Of a stretch of 64,000 nt of DNA, positions 63,901-64,000 are shown piece after piece. Origin of the DNA: Rhizobium sp. L43 (lineage in GTDB: Bacteria; Pseudomonadota; Alphaproteobacteria; Rhizobiales; Rhizobiaceae). The position numbers and the translations under genes are program-made. How positions within the stretch are numbered: the first letter of the stretch is position 1; the number at the start of each line of letters is the position of its first letter. Under the pieces are notes generated by a model, which did no database searches, was not told the DNA's origin, and saw nothing but the letters and a program-made list of their open reading frames with translations. The stretch covers positions 1-64,000 of the forward strand of contig NZ_NWSQ01000030.1 in assembly GCF_002531725.1 (NCBI RefSeq), read 5' to 3'.

Positions 63901-64000
63901 CTTCGATGCCGGGCCCAACAGTGGCCCGGTTGCGACCGACGACACGGGGCTGACCATCACCCGCAACGACAGCGTCGTCATCTCGATCGCCTCGCTCATC
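60926..64000 (+). CDS. Second DMFase-beta-like/DUF4082 protein, partial at right edge
   Basis: An open frame from ATG 60926 (AAGGGGC seven bases upstream) to the end of the window, at least 1025 residues and not closed by a stop. Residues 1-225 are low-complexity. The DMFase-beta-like domain begins at about 227 (IALENLKQGNPISEWGL) with IDIYRMGYYGGAGARKV, VGHDEYWSAEQ, FWSGNECYWK and KETWG. An Ig-like domain (about 745-835) and one DUF4082 module (about 840-995) follow, then a new domain starting VATDDTGLTITRNDS. It is clearly homologous to the 2116-residue protein but diverged at DNA level. ATG at 60947 is an alternative start. Confidence 0.82.
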   Translation, partial: MRKGTPLMRRIHVSNREYLSTFGGALSICRAPSAWSAVLGTATVVSSTSTDGSLSFASKDSFANPAGVAVPSSFTGPFSPGKVMQPAALISSDGVETASIPPTAMPAPAGDGGAQDRSAKTASVATVLQTTTTSSERTVLGPDPYQEAATLPAAPALTSVTSDAGTTSTTTQPLDPAAGSGTTSFRLQTSIASLSLEPSQEVSTDTSAAATALAAPVAAAAAAATPNKIALENLKQGNPISEWGLEGDGGGTIQGFATEISTNIGQTVDFKIATDSTHYRIDIYRMGYYGGAGARKVDSIEQSLTTAQIQPHPIVDMSLGLIDCGNWSVSASWQIPSDAVSGVYFAKLVREDGTEDASIIPFVVRDDASTSDIVFQTSDTTWQAYNAWGGASLYYGQVPVDPADMIGYLPPNCSCGLTAIGRASAVSYNRPIITNTSPIGGSHDYIFGVESSAISWLEQNGYDVSYISGVDTARSGSLLLNHDAYLSVGHDEYWSAEQRANVEAARDAGVNLAFWSGNECYWKVRWESSIDGSGQAYRTMVCYKETWGTSTDPSNVGTGTWRDPRYADPGQQPENALTGTMFQVDSYRQDTISIPYDYSNLRFWRNTDVSELNEGETYNLVQNLLGYEWDSDVENDFRPAGLINLSLSSVSVSTYLRDYGTTVGDAVATHSLTMYRAASGALVFGAGTVFWSWGLSDNHQGPATSTDRNVQQAMVNMFADMGIQPTTLDASLILATQSTDTLKPTSSVSTPIVGASFLEGQHVTITGTAQDFGGGIIAGVEVSTDGGQHWFKASGRESWSYNWVVQASGTYTIMSRAVDDSVNMEAPSAGKQVTVTLPGTQGLWTLAEKPATEVAIDRDSVELGLRFQATTAGSVQGIRFYKGFYNIGEHVVSLWSANGTLLATGVSVNESLSGWQTVIFSSPIQIAAGTTYVASYHSGGYYSATQNYFASPYASGALTAVDGGGVYAYGANAGTFPGQSPGTGTNYWVDVVFDAGPNSGPVATDDTGLTITRNDSVVISIASLI

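Overview
The window looks like DNA from a plant-associated alphaproteobacterium of the Rhizobium/Agrobacterium group, most likely Rhizobium. The signs are high GC, densely overlapping operons with ATGA junctions, many ABC sugar importers, RIME-like GC-rich repeat blocks and a three-hairpin RNA resembling the rhizobial alpha-r14/NfeR1 family. No rRNA, tRNA, IS element, CRISPR array or replication gene was seen, so chromosome and plasmid cannot be told apart.

Layout. (1) 1-1.6 kb: a tandem array of a 270-bp unit without genes, then a candidate sRNA at about 1.72-1.84 kb. (2) 2.0-3.7 kb: a methyltransferase of the protein-isoaspartate family and a GNAT acetyltransferase. (3) 3.8-24.3 kb: a sugar-catabolic locus read leftward from a divergent NanR-like regulator (23.5 kb). 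It encodes the oxidative D-apiose pathway (ApsD, ApnL, ApnO, OiaK and the RuBisCO-like OiaX), an Rbs-type importer with a DUF2291 lipoprotein, a second MalFGK-type importer, a cytoplasmic DUF5060-type glycoside hydrolase that I propose releases apiose from imported apiosides, and a DhaK/DhaL/TpiA/RpiB set resembling tetrulose catabolism. Three nearly identical 15-bp sites lie upstream of its three transcription units. (4) 24.4-24.9 kb: a small secreted protein, a terminator and a small membrane protein. (5) 24.8-52.5 kb: a complete Wzx/Wzy-type surface-polysaccharide cluster. It has GDP-fucose synthesis (Gmd, Fcl), a Wzc-like co-polymerase/kinase, three GT2/GT4 enzymes, a Wzy polymerase, a beta-helix protein, a WecG/TagA transferase, a WbaP-type initiating transferase, a UDP-glucuronate decarboxylase, a large GT-like protein, a LuxR-type regulator with a degenerate receiver, a six-gene amino-sugar operon, a Wzx flippase and an ExoF/Wza-type export protein. 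(6) 53.1-64 kb: two very large proteins sharing an N,N-dimethylformamidase-beta-like domain and DUF4082 modules, with a COG0523 GTPase between them. The second runs off the window.

How it fits together. Region 3 would take up plant apiose or apiosides (apiose occurs in rhamnogalacturonan II and in flavonoid glycosides) and convert them to 3-phosphoglycerate and glycolate. Region 5 would build and export a polysaccharide containing fucose, an amino sugar and probably xylose. The giant proteins next to it may be exported matrix proteins. Substrate assignments come from family membership and gene context. No similarity search could be run.
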